53,966 nucleotides of DNA from Deltaproteobacteria bacterium (GTDB lineage Bacteria; Desulfobacterota; Syntrophia; Syntrophales; JACQWR01). Shown piece by piece: positions 8,960-16,840 of this stretch; within the stretch, counting starts at the first letter, position 1, and the number at the start of each line of letters is the position of its first letter. Under the pieces are notes generated by a model that was given only the letters and a program-made list of their open reading frames with translations, had not been told where the DNA came from and made no database searches. The DNA lies in contig JAPLJV010000055.1 in NCBI GenBank assembly GCA_026388415.1, forward strand, positions 1 through 53,966, in the 5' to 3' direction. The translations under genes were made by a program, and so were the position numbers.

Positions 8960-10068
8960 GCTCGCCTCCGGAAGCGGAGGGCGTTCCGCAGATTTGCCAG
9001 GCGCTCCGGGTCCTCATTTCTCTTCATATTATTCAGATATTCCAGAAAAAAGGCCAGGAAGATCGCGATAAAGAAGGCCACGACCACCGACAGGAGGCAG
9101 ATCTGCGCCCGCTTGGGCTTGAATTTCTTCTCCGGCACAAAGGCCGGATCAATAATATTAAAGCTGTAATATCTCTGGACCGTGGCTAAAGCCTCTTTCT
9201 CGATCTGCTTGGCAATCACCTCGTAGAGACGGTTTTTGAGCATCGGGTCCGTCGTCTTGGCTAATTGCGTGCCGAGCTGCGCCTGTTGGGCAGCGGCATC
9301 GGTGAGCGTCTGCTGCCGCAGGAATTCGCTCAGGCCCACCACGTAGTAATTGAGGATGGTTTGGGCCAGTACGGGGTCTTTATGCTCGATGCTCAGTTGC
9401 ATGACGTTTTGTTTCTTGTTGGGCGTTATTTTCAACAGGCCCTGCATGGCCAGGCGTGCATCCTCCAAAGTGAAGGGATCTTTGCCACCGGGTTTTTTCT
9501 CCGGCGTTACTCCAAGCATCCCCCGTACGAACTCGATCAGATTCTGAAGGGCCGAGGGCTTCCCGACCTTCCAGCGCTTGTTTTCGGCATCCCAGGACTT
9601 CTCGAAGAGGATTGGCAACAGATCATATTTTATGACGATGCCGTTGGTGAGATCGCGGCTTTTGAGGACAACTTCGAACTGATCGAGGGAGCCGGTACCG
9701 CCGATCCCCATATCCGAGGCAATCATGGAGGCGAAACCGCCTAAGGCGGAAAGGGCGCCGCCGGTTTTTTCCTGCGTCGTGGGAGAGATGGTGATCTCCG
9801 ATCGGTAGATGTTCGGCATCTGAATGCTGATGACGACCGCCATGATCCCTGCCAGCAGGACGACGGAAAAGATCATGACCTTGTGCTTGAGGAGCACGAT
9901 AAAAAGGTCGAGGAGATTTATCTCGTCCTCCTCCTCGGGCAAATCGGAATAAGCCCCATGTCCGGGCGACCAGGGCGGCGACTGCCCCGGAGTCCCCTGG
10001 GCAATGACAGGCGACGGACATGCCGACGCGGTTTCTTCAGTCTTCGATCTGGTAGGCTCTTCCTTCAT
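8956..10068 (-). CDS. Wzz/chain-length-determinant family inner-membrane protein
   Basis: The 370-residue protein has the Wzz layout: cytoplasmic Pro-rich N-terminus with EEDEINLLDLFIVLLKHK, first membrane helix (about 50-70), a YRSEITISPTTQEK periplasmic domain, a helical region with YVVGLSEFLRQQTLTDAA, an IDPAFVPEKKFKPKR Pro-rich motif and a second membrane helix (about 325-345). It controls polymer length or links periplasmic synthesis to export. No tyrosine-kinase domain is fused and none is in the window. ATG 10068 is preferred over the TTG six codons upstream because GGGGGCGGAG lies just before it. It overlaps the SLBB gene by ATGA. Confidence 0.93.
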   Translation of the reverse strand: MKEEPTRSKTEETASACPSPVIAQGTPGQSPPWSPGHGAYSDLPEEEDEINLLDLFIVLLKHKVMIFSVVLLAGIMAVVISIQMPNIYRSEITISPTTQEKTGGALSALGGFASMIASDMGIGGTGSLDQFEVVLKSRDLTNGIVIKYDLLPILFEKSWDAENKRWKVGKPSALQNLIEFVRGMLGVTPEKKPGGKDPFTLEDARLAMQGLLKITPNKKQNVMQLSIEHKDPVLAQTILNYYVVGLSEFLRQQTLTDAAAQQAQLGTQLAKTTDPMLKNRLYEVIAKQIEKEALATVQRYYSFNIIDPAFVPEKKFKPKRAQICLLSVVVAFFIAIFLAFFLEYLNNMKRNEDPERLANLRNALRFRRRA

Positions 10069-10210
10069 ACAGCTCCGCCCCCTCAATTACATGAGACCGT
10101 AATTTTATTAACAAATATCCCCTCACGAATTTGAAGGGAAGGAAAATAGAATGCGACAGATAGCGTCTCCCGCCTGGATTGTCAATAATTTTCTTCAAGA
10201 TATGCGTATT

Positions 10211-10714
10211 TTATACCTTTTCTATCTGGAAGCCTTCCAGTTTGATGGCTATGGAGCGATGGAGCAGATCAATCGTGATAACGAAAAGCTCTTTTTTGAA
10301 ATCAGTAGTAACTACGGTGCCTTCCACGCCCTTGAAGGGGCCGTCGGTGATGCGCGCCCGCCCTCCTGCGTCGGGATACTGGAAGTGCTGGATTTCCACT
10401 TTGGAATTGATGATTTTCTGAATGGCGGCGATCTTGTCATCCGGGACGGCCACAGGTTCACAGCTCGAAGGATTGCCGAGGATTTTCACTACTCCAAAGG
10501 TCTTCAGTACCTCTACCCGCGTCTCCGGGTTCACGTCCATAAGTTCGATAAAGAGATACCCGGAAAACATCGGCAGCAGGATCTTCTTTTTTCTGTCCTG
10601 TCTCTTGCTCCATACTTCGATCTTCGGCAGAAAGGCATTGAATTCCTTAACGATCAGACCGGCATAGGCCTTGTCTTCATGTCGGCTGCGGGTGTGTACA
10701 GCATACCAGGGCAT
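10211..10714 (-). CDS. NusG/RfaH/UpxY-like specialised transcription antiterminator
   Basis: The 167-residue protein starts with the NusG N-terminal signature PWYAVHTRSRHEDKAY and has FLPKIEVWSKRQDRKKKILLPMFSGYLFIEL, followed by a KOW domain (ITDGPFKGVEGTVV, about 130-145). Specialised NusG paralogs head capsule and exopolysaccharide operons and let RNA polymerase read through long, hairpin-rich transcripts. That fits here: it is the first gene of an about 10.6-kb minus-strand operon that contains strong palindromic repeats between its genes. A housekeeping NusG would be next to secE and rplK, which are absent. The target leader element was not identified. Confidence 0.92.
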   Translation of the reverse strand: MPWYAVHTRSRHEDKAYAGLIVKEFNAFLPKIEVWSKRQDRKKKILLPMFSGYLFIELMDVNPETRVEVLKTFGVVKILGNPSSCEPVAVPDDKIAAIQKIINSKVEIQHFQYPDAGGRARITDGPFKGVEGTVVTTDFKKELFVITIDLLHRSIAIKLEGFQIEKV

Positions 10715-10824
10715 ACGAACTCCTCTTAAACAGGGACAGAGCCCTATTTATGAATCACTTCTCTGCTTTTCCTATCATTCCAGCCCCCTGTCAAGCATTT
10801 TTTCGGGACATCCTTCTATTAATT

Positions 10825-10857
10825 CCTCCTTTAGAAAAGGGGGATTCAGAGGGATTT
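10825..10857. repeat. Dispersed CCCCTCTTTA palindromic repeat, copy 3 (single module)
   Basis: CCTCCTTTAGAAAAGGGGG followed by ATTCAGAGGGATTT, in the divergent gap between the antiterminator gene and ndk. The rest of this 252-bp gap holds the start signals of both genes and a small AGGG...CCCT hairpin near 10733. Confidence 0.6.
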
Positions 10858-10966
10858 GCCAAAGAGGAGAGAATGAGATTGGAACGGTGGTTGACTTGCG
10901 TCCGTCCTTTTGGTAAGGCAGGAGACCACAAATAAACAGCAGCTCAGAAAGGACGGGGAGTAATTT

Positions 10967-11386
10967 ATGGAAAAGACATTATCCATCATCAAGCCGGACG
11001 GCGTGGCGCGGGGACATATAGGCGACGTGATCAAACGGTTGGAGCAGAACAACCTGAAAATTGTCGCCCTGAAGATGATCCACATGACGAAGGCCCAGGC
11101 CGAAGGTTTTTATGCCGTACACAGGGAAAGGCCCTTTTTCGCCAGTTTGACGGAATTCATGTCCTCCGGACCGGCCGTGGTCATGGTACTGGCAGGAGAC
11201 AACGTGATTGCCCGCTACCGCGAACTTATGGGGGCAACCGACTGCCGGCTGGCCGCCGCGGGCACCATCAGAAAAGATTTTGCCACAGACATCGAGAGAA
11301 ATGTCGTCCACGGTTCCGATGCACCCGAGACGGCGGCCTTTGAGATTGGCTATTTCTTCAACAGTTTTGAGATGATAGCAGGATGA
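10967..11386 (+). CDS. ndk: Nucleoside diphosphate kinase
   Basis: This enzyme transfers the gamma phosphate between nucleoside triphosphates and diphosphates through a phosphohistidine. The 139-residue length is standard. The start [19 protein letters not shown] and the active-site histidine motif [10 protein letters not shown] (about residues 112-121) are intact. The usual ATNPxxAxPGTIR block reads [17 protein letters not shown], a modest deviation. GGGGAG lies upstream of the ATG. It is a monocistronic housekeeping gene, separated from larE by a long palindromic repeat. Confidence 0.96.
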   Translation: MEKTLSIIKPDGVARGHIGDVIKRLEQNNLKIVALKMIHMTKAQAEGFYAVHRERPFFASLTEFMSSGPAVVMVLAGDNVIARYRELMGATDCRLAAAGTIRKDFATDIERNVVHGSDAPETAAFEIGYFFNSFEMIAG

Positions 11387-11399
11387 TTTAATAATACCC

Positions 11400-11543
11400 C
11401 ATGACGGCACACATCGTCACGGGAGATAATCCAAATCTCCCCTAACCCCTCTTTACTAAAGAGGGGAAGTAGGGGTTTTCCTCTTTGGTAAAGAGGGGAA
11501 CAATAAACGTCCCCCTTTAGTAAAGGGGGATTCAGGGGGATTT
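11400..11543. repeat. Dispersed CCCCTCTTTA repeat, copy 4 (long form)
   Basis: The long form starts with a small hairpin (GACGGCAC...CGTC, 11402-11418) and continues through AAATCTCCCCTAACCCC and three palindromic modules, ending in TTCAGGGGGATTT at 11543. Copy 5 at 26844 has the same order including the leading hairpin, so the whole 130-145 bp is one element. It occupies almost the whole ndk-larE gap. Confidence 0.8.
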
Positions 11544-11584
11544 GAATCGTATTTTCAGTTAAATAACGGCTATTTAGGAACAGC

Positions 11585-12409
11585 ATGACACCTGGCAGAG
11601 AAGAAAAATTGAGCAGGCTGAGAGAAATCCTCGGGGAGATGGAAAGCGTAGTTGTGGCCTTTTCCGGGGGGGTGGACAGCACCTTTCTTTTGAAGATGGC
11701 CCTGGAGGCGCTGGGGACGGCCAAGGTACTGGCCGTCACGGGTCAGTCGCCCACCTATCCCGCCTGGGAGTTTAAGGAAGCCCGGGAGCTGGCCCACACC
11801 CTGGGGGTCAGGCAGTTGATCATCGCCACCGAGGAACTGGCAAAGGACAATTTCGCCGCCAACCCGCCCGAGCGCTGCTATTTCTGCAAGCAGGAATTGT
11901 TCACCCGCCTCGGGCAGATTGCGGCGCAGGAAAAGGCAAATTATATCCTCGATGGGACCAATCTTGATGATCTGGGCGACTTCCGTCCCGGCCGGAGGGC
12001 GGCACAGGAATTGGGCGTCCGGAGTCCGCTGCTGGAGGCGGGCCTGACCAAGGATGATATCCGCTTCTTTTCCCGGCAACTGGGGCTGACCACCTGGGAC
12101 AAGCAAGCCTGCGCCTGCCTGAGCTCCCGTTTCCCCTACGGGACCAGAATCACTAAAGACAAGCTCAGCCAGGTGGAGCGCGGCGAGGATTACCTGCGCT
12201 CCCTGGGTTTCCGGCAATTCCGCCTGCGTCACCACGGCGATGTGGTCCGCATCGAGATCGGCAGCGAAGAATTCCCCCGGCTGCTGGCCCAGGCGCCAGA
12301 GGTGGCAAAGGAACTCAAGGCGGCCGGCTTCACCTACGTAGCGCTGGATCTGGAAGGGTACCGAACCGGCAGCATGAATGAGGTGCTGAAAACCGGGACA
12401 CGATCCTAA
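11585..12409 (+). CDS. larE: ATP-dependent sacrificial sulfur transferase LarE
   Basis: LarE adenylates the pyridinium biscarboxylate mononucleotide and donates sulfur from a cysteine to form the thiocarboxylates of the nickel-pincer nucleotide cofactor. The PP-loop is SGGVDST (27-33). A CYFC pair (100 and 103) and a CAC pair (178 and 180) lie in the region of the sacrificial cysteine; the extra cysteines leave open an Fe-S-type LarE. The C-terminus GYRTGSMNEVLKTGTRS differs from an almost identical second copy of the last about 20 codons lying 58 bp downstream, so the present end was probably created by a repeat insertion or recombination. It is the first gene of larE-larB-larC. Confidence 0.93.
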   Translation: MTPGREEKLSRLREILGEMESVVVAFSGGVDSTFLLKMALEALGTAKVLAVTGQSPTYPAWEFKEARELAHTLGVRQLIIATEELAKDNFAANPPERCYFCKQELFTRLGQIAAQEKANYILDGTNLDDLGDFRPGRRAAQELGVRSPLLEAGLTKDDIRFFSRQLGLTTWDKQACACLSSRFPYGTRITKDKLSQVERGEDYLRSLGFRQFRLRHHGDVVRIEIGSEEFPRLLAQAPEVAKELKAAGFTYVALDLEGYRTGSMNEVLKTGTRS

Positions 12410-12435
12410 ATTCTTTCGAATTTAGGTCATGTCCC
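12395..12435. repeat. GGGACA hairpin (REP-like) at the end of larE
   Basis: GGGACACGATCCTAAATTC and GAATTTAGGTCATGTCCC form an almost perfect hairpin with a 3-nt loop. It provides the last codons and stop of larE. Hairpins with GGGACA ends also occur at 36909 and 37828, suggesting a REP/RAYT-like family. Confidence 0.7.
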
Positions 12436-12439
12436 TTCA

Positions 12440-12530
12440 GCCGGCTTCACCTACGTAGCGCTGGATCTGGAAGGCTATCGGACCGGCAGCATGAATGAAA
12501 CCCTGGCAGGCCGGGAGAAGGTGATATAGC
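12440..12530 (+). pseudogene. Duplicated 3' end of a larE gene
   Basis: Bases 12440-12498 repeat 12323-12381 of larE with four differences, all synonymous in the larE frame (Gly, Tyr, Arg and Glu codons). The copy continues as NETLAGREKVI and a TAG at about 12528. It is out of frame with any start and therefore not expressed by itself. It is the tail of a LarE gene, either the original end displaced by the hairpin or the relic of a diverged second copy. Confidence 0.75.
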
Positions 12531-12547
12531 ATCATGGCGAGGTTTTT

Positions 12548-13318
12548 ATGAACGAAGAGAGATTACGGGAGCTCCTCCTGGGTGTCCGGGACCGGAGGCT
12601 GGATGTGGAGCAAGCGGTGCAGGAATTGAAGCAGTTGCCCTTTGACGATCTGGGCTTTGCCAAGATTGATTCCCATCGCGAGCTGAGGCGCGGTTTCCCG
12701 GAGGTGGTCTATTGCGCGGGCAAAACAACGGAGCAAGTCGTGGCCATCGTGGCGCGGCTGGCCCGGCAGGCCGATAACAACATCCTGGCTACGCGGGCGG
12801 ATCGCGATGTTTATCTGGCCATCGCGGCGGAGGTTGAGGGCGCCGAATATCACGATCTGGCCCGGCTGATTATTATCCGGCGCGGCAGGCAGGAAAAAAA
12901 GGGCTGCATAGCGGTATTGAGCGCTGGCACCTCGGATATGCCCGTGGCGGAAGAGGCGGCCCTGACGGCCGAGGCGATGGGCAACCGCGTGGAGCGCATC
13001 TATGATGTCGGCGTGACGGGCATCCATCGGCTCCTTAATTACCGCGACCAACTGCTGGCGGCGCGGGTCCTCATCGTGGTAGCTGGAATGGAAGGCGCCC
13101 TGCCCAGTGTGGTCGGCGGTCTCGTGGATAAACCCGTGATTGCCGTGCCGACGAGCGTCGGTTACAGCGCCAGCTTCGGCGGCCTGGCGGCCTTGCTGGC
13201 CATGCTGAACAGTTGCGCGAGCGGCATCTCCGTAGTCAATATAGATAACGGCTTCGGGGCAGGTTATCAGGCCGGATTGATCAATCGGCTGGGGGCGGCT
13301 GAGAGAATGTGCAACTGA
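12548..13318 (+). CDS. larB: Nickel pincer cofactor biosynthesis protein LarB
   Basis: LarB is a carboxylase/hydrolase that converts nicotinate adenine dinucleotide to pyridinium-3,5-biscarboxylate mononucleotide. The 256-residue length is usual. The C-terminal half has the PurE-like fold with VLSAGTSDMPVAEEAALTAE, a GVTGIHRLL block, a VVAGMEGALPSVVGG motif and PTSVGYSASFGGLAALLAMLNSCASGISVVNIDNGFGAG, all typical. It follows larE closely and precedes larC. A GC-rich hairpin with a T-rich tail after it may reduce read-through into larC. Confidence 0.95.
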   Translation: MNEERLRELLLGVRDRRLDVEQAVQELKQLPFDDLGFAKIDSHRELRRGFPEVVYCAGKTTEQVVAIVARLARQADNNILATRADRDVYLAIAAEVEGAEYHDLARLIIIRRGRQEKKGCIAVLSAGTSDMPVAEEAALTAEAMGNRVERIYDVGVTGIHRLLNYRDQLLAARVLIVVAGMEGALPSVVGGLVDKPVIAVPTSVGYSASFGGLAALLAMLNSCASGISVVNIDNGFGAGYQAGLINRLGAAERMCN

Positions 13319-13347
13319 AACGTAAGTTCCCTCCCCCTCCCCTTAAT

Positions 13348-13380
13348 CCCCTCCCGCCGGGGGAGGGGAAATTTTCTTTT
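13348..13380 (+). terminator. Hairpin with T-rich tail between larB and larC
   Basis: CCCCTCCC (13348-13355) pairs with GGGAGGGG (13361-13368), followed by AAATTTTCTTTT. It looks like an intrinsic terminator or attenuator. The larC start lies 38 bp further on, so partial termination inside the lar operon is possible. Confidence 0.55.
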
Positions 13381-13405
13381 GCGAGACCGTCAAGGATGCA
13401 ACCTT

Positions 13406-14614
13406 ATGAAAACCGCCTACTTTAACTGCTTTGCCGGCGCGGCCGGCGATATGATCCTGGGGGCGCTGCTCGATGCGGGTCTGCCTTTGGATGAACTTAA
13501 GGCAGATTTAGCCAAGCTTCCCCTTGAGGGTTTCCGTCTCGACGTGAGCAGGGTCCTCAAGCACGGGATCGTGGCAACAAAGGTGGATGTCTGCGTTGAC
13601 GATACCAAGACCCATCGCCGCTTGAAGGATATAAGGGCTCTCATTGGTCAAAGCGGTTTGCCGGCAGTTGTGCAGGAACAAAGCAGCAAGATCTTTACCC
13701 GTCTGGCCGAGGCGGAGGCTAAGGTACACGGCGTAAAGATCGCCGCGGTTGTCTTCCACGAGGTGGGGGCGCTCGATGCCATTGTGGATGTGGTGGGCGC
13801 TGTCAGCGGGCTGTGGCGTCTCGGCATCGAAGCGGTTTACGCCTCACCGATCAATGTGGGCGGTGGATTCGCCCGCTCCGCTCACGGGGTGATACCTGTC
13901 CCCGCTCCTGCCACTCTGGAACTGCTCAAGGGCGTGCCGATCTACTCGCGCGGCGCGGAAAAGGAACTCCTTACTCCTACGGGAGCGGCGATCCTTACCG
14001 CCTGCTGCCGCTCCTTTGGGGAGATGCCTCTTTTGCGGGTCGAAAAAAGTGGTTACGGCGCCGGCCACCATGACCTCGACATCCCCAACCTGCTTGGCAT
14101 CACCATCGGCGAGTCAGTGGCGACAATGGACGAAAGCAGAACCGACGACGTCGCCCGCAGCTATCATCAAGCGCCGGCCTTGATGATGGAGGCCAATATT
14201 GATGACATGAACCCGGAGTTTTATGATTATCTCATGACGGGTCTTCTGGAAGCGGGGGCGATGGACGTCTTCCTCCAGACCATCCAGATGAAGAAAGGCC
14301 GCCCCGCCTTAACATTATGCGTCCTCATGCGTCCCGAAGACGAGGACAAGTTCCGCCGGCGGATATTTGCCGAAACTACCACCCTGGGACTCCGGGTCTA
14401 TCCCGTCACGAAGCACATGCTGCCCCGTGAAGTAATCACCATCGCAACCCGTTTGGGCAATGCACGCGTGAAGATCGCCCGCCAGGAGGGGAAAATTAGC
14501 AACGTGGCCCCGGAATACGAGGATTGCCGCCGTCTGGCCCAGGAAAACAAGTTGCCTCTGAAGGCAGTTTACGATATTGTCAAAGCGGTGGCGGGGAGAA
14601 AGTGCTTTCAATAA
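13406..14614 (+). CDS. larC: Nickel pincer cofactor biosynthesis protein LarC
   Basis: LarC is the CTP-dependent cyclometallase that inserts nickel into the bis-thiocarboxylated nucleotide to finish the cofactor. The 402-residue product has the family start AYFNCFAGAAGDMILGALLDAG, the FHEVGALDAIVDVVGA block and the C-terminal EANIDDMNPEFYDYLMTGLLEAGAMDVF and MKKGRPALTLCVL blocks. ATG 13406 is chosen with AAGGA 9 nt upstream; a TTG nine codons earlier has no such signal. It is one continuous frame, unlike lactobacillar larC, which needs a frameshift. No nickel-pincer enzyme gene (larA) is adjacent. Confidence 0.95.
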   Translation: MKTAYFNCFAGAAGDMILGALLDAGLPLDELKADLAKLPLEGFRLDVSRVLKHGIVATKVDVCVDDTKTHRRLKDIRALIGQSGLPAVVQEQSSKIFTRLAEAEAKVHGVKIAAVVFHEVGALDAIVDVVGAVSGLWRLGIEAVYASPINVGGGFARSAHGVIPVPAPATLELLKGVPIYSRGAEKELLTPTGAAILTACCRSFGEMPLLRVEKSGYGAGHHDLDIPNLLGITIGESVATMDESRTDDVARSYHQAPALMMEANIDDMNPEFYDYLMTGLLEAGAMDVFLQTIQMKKGRPALTLCVLMRPEDEDKFRRRIFAETTTLGLRVYPVTKHMLPREVITIATRLGNARVKIARQEGKISNVAPEYEDCRRLAQENKLPLKAVYDIVKAVAGRKCFQ

Positions 14615-14696
14615 TCAACTTGACATGTTAGAGTATACCGCGGTTTGCTTTAGAGGGGGCAGCAACAAGAATAACGGAAAAATGAGGGGAATAATC

Positions 14697-15254
14697 ATGA
14701 AAAAGAAAAATTTCATTCTTTTTAGCGGCGGGGCGAAGGGGGCGGAAGCGGAATTTGGCGCGAATGCGGAGCGCATGGGCATTGAGGAAGTGAACTTCAC
14801 CTTTGAGGGCCACTGCATCGTTCGGCAGCGGGGCTTGCGCATCCTGAATCACGAAGAGCTGAAAAATGGCGACGTGAGTCTGGAATACGTCTCGAAATTG
14901 ATGAATCGCCGCTACACGGAGAGTCCGACCCTGCGCAAGGTCTTGCAGAGCATCTGGTATCAGATCAACAGCGCCCAGGGAATTTTCGTGGTCGGAGAGA
15001 TTATGCCGGACAATACTGTCAAGGGGGGGACGGGATGGGCCGCCGAGTTTACGAAGATATGCAACAAATCGTTGTACGTGTTCGATCAGAAGCGCGACGC
15101 GTGGTTCCGCTGGAATCAGGTAGAGTGGGAGGAACGTGAGAAGGGAGAGGAACCCGTCATTACGAACAATCATTTCGCCGGGACGGGGACGCGCTTTCTC
15201 GAAGAAAACGGCCGGAAAGCGATCGCCGACCTGTTCGAGCGGACTTTTGCATAA
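14697..15254 (+). CDS. SLOG/YpsA-like nucleotide-binding-fold protein of unknown function
   Basis: I do not recognise a named family. The 185-residue protein opens with a Rossmann-like strand and loop (FILFSGGAKGAEAEFG, 7-22) and has a second conserved-looking block GIFVVGEIMPDNTVKGGTGWAAEFTKICNKSLYVFDQ (about 103-139). This pattern of FSGG-x-x-GA then GGTGWA...K-x-x-x-V-D is like the SLOG/YpsA-type superfamily that binds nucleotides. ATG 14697 is chosen because GAGGGG lies 8 nt upstream; the frame is open further upstream only across the larC end. It sits between larC and truA. A direct link to nickel-cofactor metabolism is possible but unsupported. Confidence 0.75.
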   Translation: MKKKNFILFSGGAKGAEAEFGANAERMGIEEVNFTFEGHCIVRQRGLRILNHEELKNGDVSLEYVSKLMNRRYTESPTLRKVLQSIWYQINSAQGIFVVGEIMPDNTVKGGTGWAAEFTKICNKSLYVFDQKRDAWFRWNQVEWEEREKGEEPVITNNHFAGTGTRFLEENGRKAIADLFERTFA

Positions 15255-15260
15255 TTAATA

Positions 15261-16067
15261 ATGCTGCACAAATATAAAATCACGCTCGAATACGACGGCA
15301 CGGGTTATCGGGGCTGGCAAACCCAGAAAAATGCCCGCAGCGTCCAGGGAACGCTGATCGAGGCGGCAGCCAAAATCATCGGCAACAATATCGAGCTGCA
15401 AGGCGCCGGGCGCACCGATGCGGGCGTCCATGCCCTGGCCCAGGTTGCTCATCTTGCTTCCGACCGTAAAATAAATCCCGGACGTCTCCTCGCAGAATTA
15501 AACGATCTGCTCCCCGCGAGCATCAATGTGCGGAACGTCGAGACGGCGCCGCGTGACTTCCACGCCCGCCACCACGCAAAAATGAGGAGTTATCTTTATA
15601 TCGTGGCGAAGCGGCGGACTGCTTTCGGCAAGCGGTATGTCTGGTGGGTAAAGGAAAAACTCGATATGAAGCGGATGCTGACCGTCATCGGGCTGTTCCG
15701 CGGTTTCCATGATTTTGCCTCTTTCGCCGACATAAGGCGGGAGAAGGATGTGTCAACCATGGTGAATCTTTACTCTACGGAACTGCATGAATGCGGTGAT
15801 CTGCTGGTCTTCCGGATCGTGGGCTCACATTTTTTATGGAAGATGGTGCGCCGCCTGGTGGGGATAACGGTGGAAGCGGGCAAGGGCAACCTCGCCGCCG
15901 CCGAGGTGAAACAGATGTTAACCAGTTTTTCCGAGCTGCCGGCCCAATTGACGGCGCCGGGTTCGGGCCTCTTTCTCGAACGGGTCATGTATGAGGGAGA
16001 TCCACAGCCTCCCGAGGGACTGCTCACCCTGCCACTGTTTTTCTCGGCCCGAATCCCATCATCTTAA
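15261..16067 (+). CDS. truA: tRNA pseudouridine(38-40) synthase
   Basis: TruA isomerises uridines 38-40 in the anticodon arm. The 268-residue protein has the family start YKITLEYDGTGYRGWQ, the catalytic aspartate in GAGRTDAGVHA (Asp53), the FHARHHAKMRSYLYIV block and the VGSHFLWKMVRRLVG block. It is 6 bp after the SLOG-like gene and 17 bp before lutA, so it may be cotranscribed with both, although it is a housekeeping gene. Confidence 0.96.
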   Translation: MLHKYKITLEYDGTGYRGWQTQKNARSVQGTLIEAAAKIIGNNIELQGAGRTDAGVHALAQVAHLASDRKINPGRLLAELNDLLPASINVRNVETAPRDFHARHHAKMRSYLYIVAKRRTAFGKRYVWWVKEKLDMKRMLTVIGLFRGFHDFASFADIRREKDVSTMVNLYSTELHECGDLLVFRIVGSHFLWKMVRRLVGITVEAGKGNLAAAEVKQMLTSFSELPAQLTAPGSGLFLERVMYEGDPQPPEGLLTLPLFFSARIPSS

Positions 16068-16084
16068 GGCAACAGGTCATAAAA

Positions 16085-16840
16085 ATGCCGACAACACGCC
16101 GAATCTCTCTTTTCCTTACTTGCAGCGCCGACGCCCTCTACCCCAGTGTGGGCCGGACCACGGTGCGCCTGCTTTCAAGTTATGGCGTGGACGTCGCTTT
16201 TCCGGCCGAACAGACCTGTTGCGGCCAGCCCTGGCTGAATACCGGCGACACCAAAAGCGCTAAAAGTATGGCGCTTAATTTCCTGAAAGTTTTCGAGCGG
16301 GCGGAGGCCATTGTCGCTCCCAGTTCTTCCTGCGTGGACACGGTCCGGAACCGTTATTGGCCTCTGTTCCAGGGGGAGCCCGGGCTGCAGGACCGTTTCC
16401 GCGAGCTGGCCGCCAAAACCTACGAACTTTGCGAATATCTGCACGGCGTACTGGCTATTCCGGCACTCCCGCCCCATCCGGAGCCCACCCGCACCACCTA
16501 TCATTCCAGTTGCCGCACCCTGCGCGGTATTGGACTCACCGGCGTGGCCGAGAACTACCTGCAGCAGATGCTGGGCGATAATTTCGTCCCGCTGCCCGCT
16601 GCGGATACCTGTTGCGGGTTCGGCGGCAGTTTCAGCGTCAAATTTCCCGAAGTTTCGGGTAAAATGATGGCCGACAAACTGGGGAATATTGTTCTTACGG
16701 GCGCTTCCACAGTTGCCGCCTTAGATATGAGCTGCCTCACCCATCTGGCGGCGGGCGCGAAGAGGCAAAATCTGGGCCGGCTGCGCTTTGTCCACCTTGC
16801 CGAACTGATACTGGAAGCACGGGAGGGCAAGACGCGATGA
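16085..16840 (+). CDS. lutA: L-lactate oxidation iron-sulfur protein LutA/LldE
   Basis: This is a subunit of the LutABC lactate-oxidising complex. The 251-residue protein carries two CCG-domain cysteine motifs of the heterodisulfide-reductase type, TCCGQPWLNTGD (Cys45-Cys46) and TCCGFGGSFSVKFPE (Cys176-Cys177), plus the linked SSSCVDTVRNRY and YHSSCRTLRGIG blocks, as in LutA/LldE. It overlaps lutB by ATGA, indicating translational coupling and fixed stoichiometry. Confidence 0.94.
   Translation: MPTTRRISLFLTCSADALYPSVGRTTVRLLSSYGVDVAFPAEQTCCGQPWLNTGDTKSAKSMALNFLKVFERAEAIVAPSSSCVDTVRNRYWPLFQGEPGLQDRFRELAAKTYELCEYLHGVLAIPALPPHPEPTRTTYHSSCRTLRGIGLTGVAENYLQQMLGDNFVPLPAADTCCGFGGSFSVKFPEVSGKMMADKLGNIVLTGASTVAALDMSCLTHLAAGAKRQNLGRLRFVHLAELILEAREGKTR

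Noticed and set aside
13379-13405. Upstream TTG start for larC
   Set aside because: It lies in the T-rich tail of a hairpin and has no Shine-Dalgarno, while ATG 13406 has AAGGA 9 nt upstream and matches the family N-terminus.
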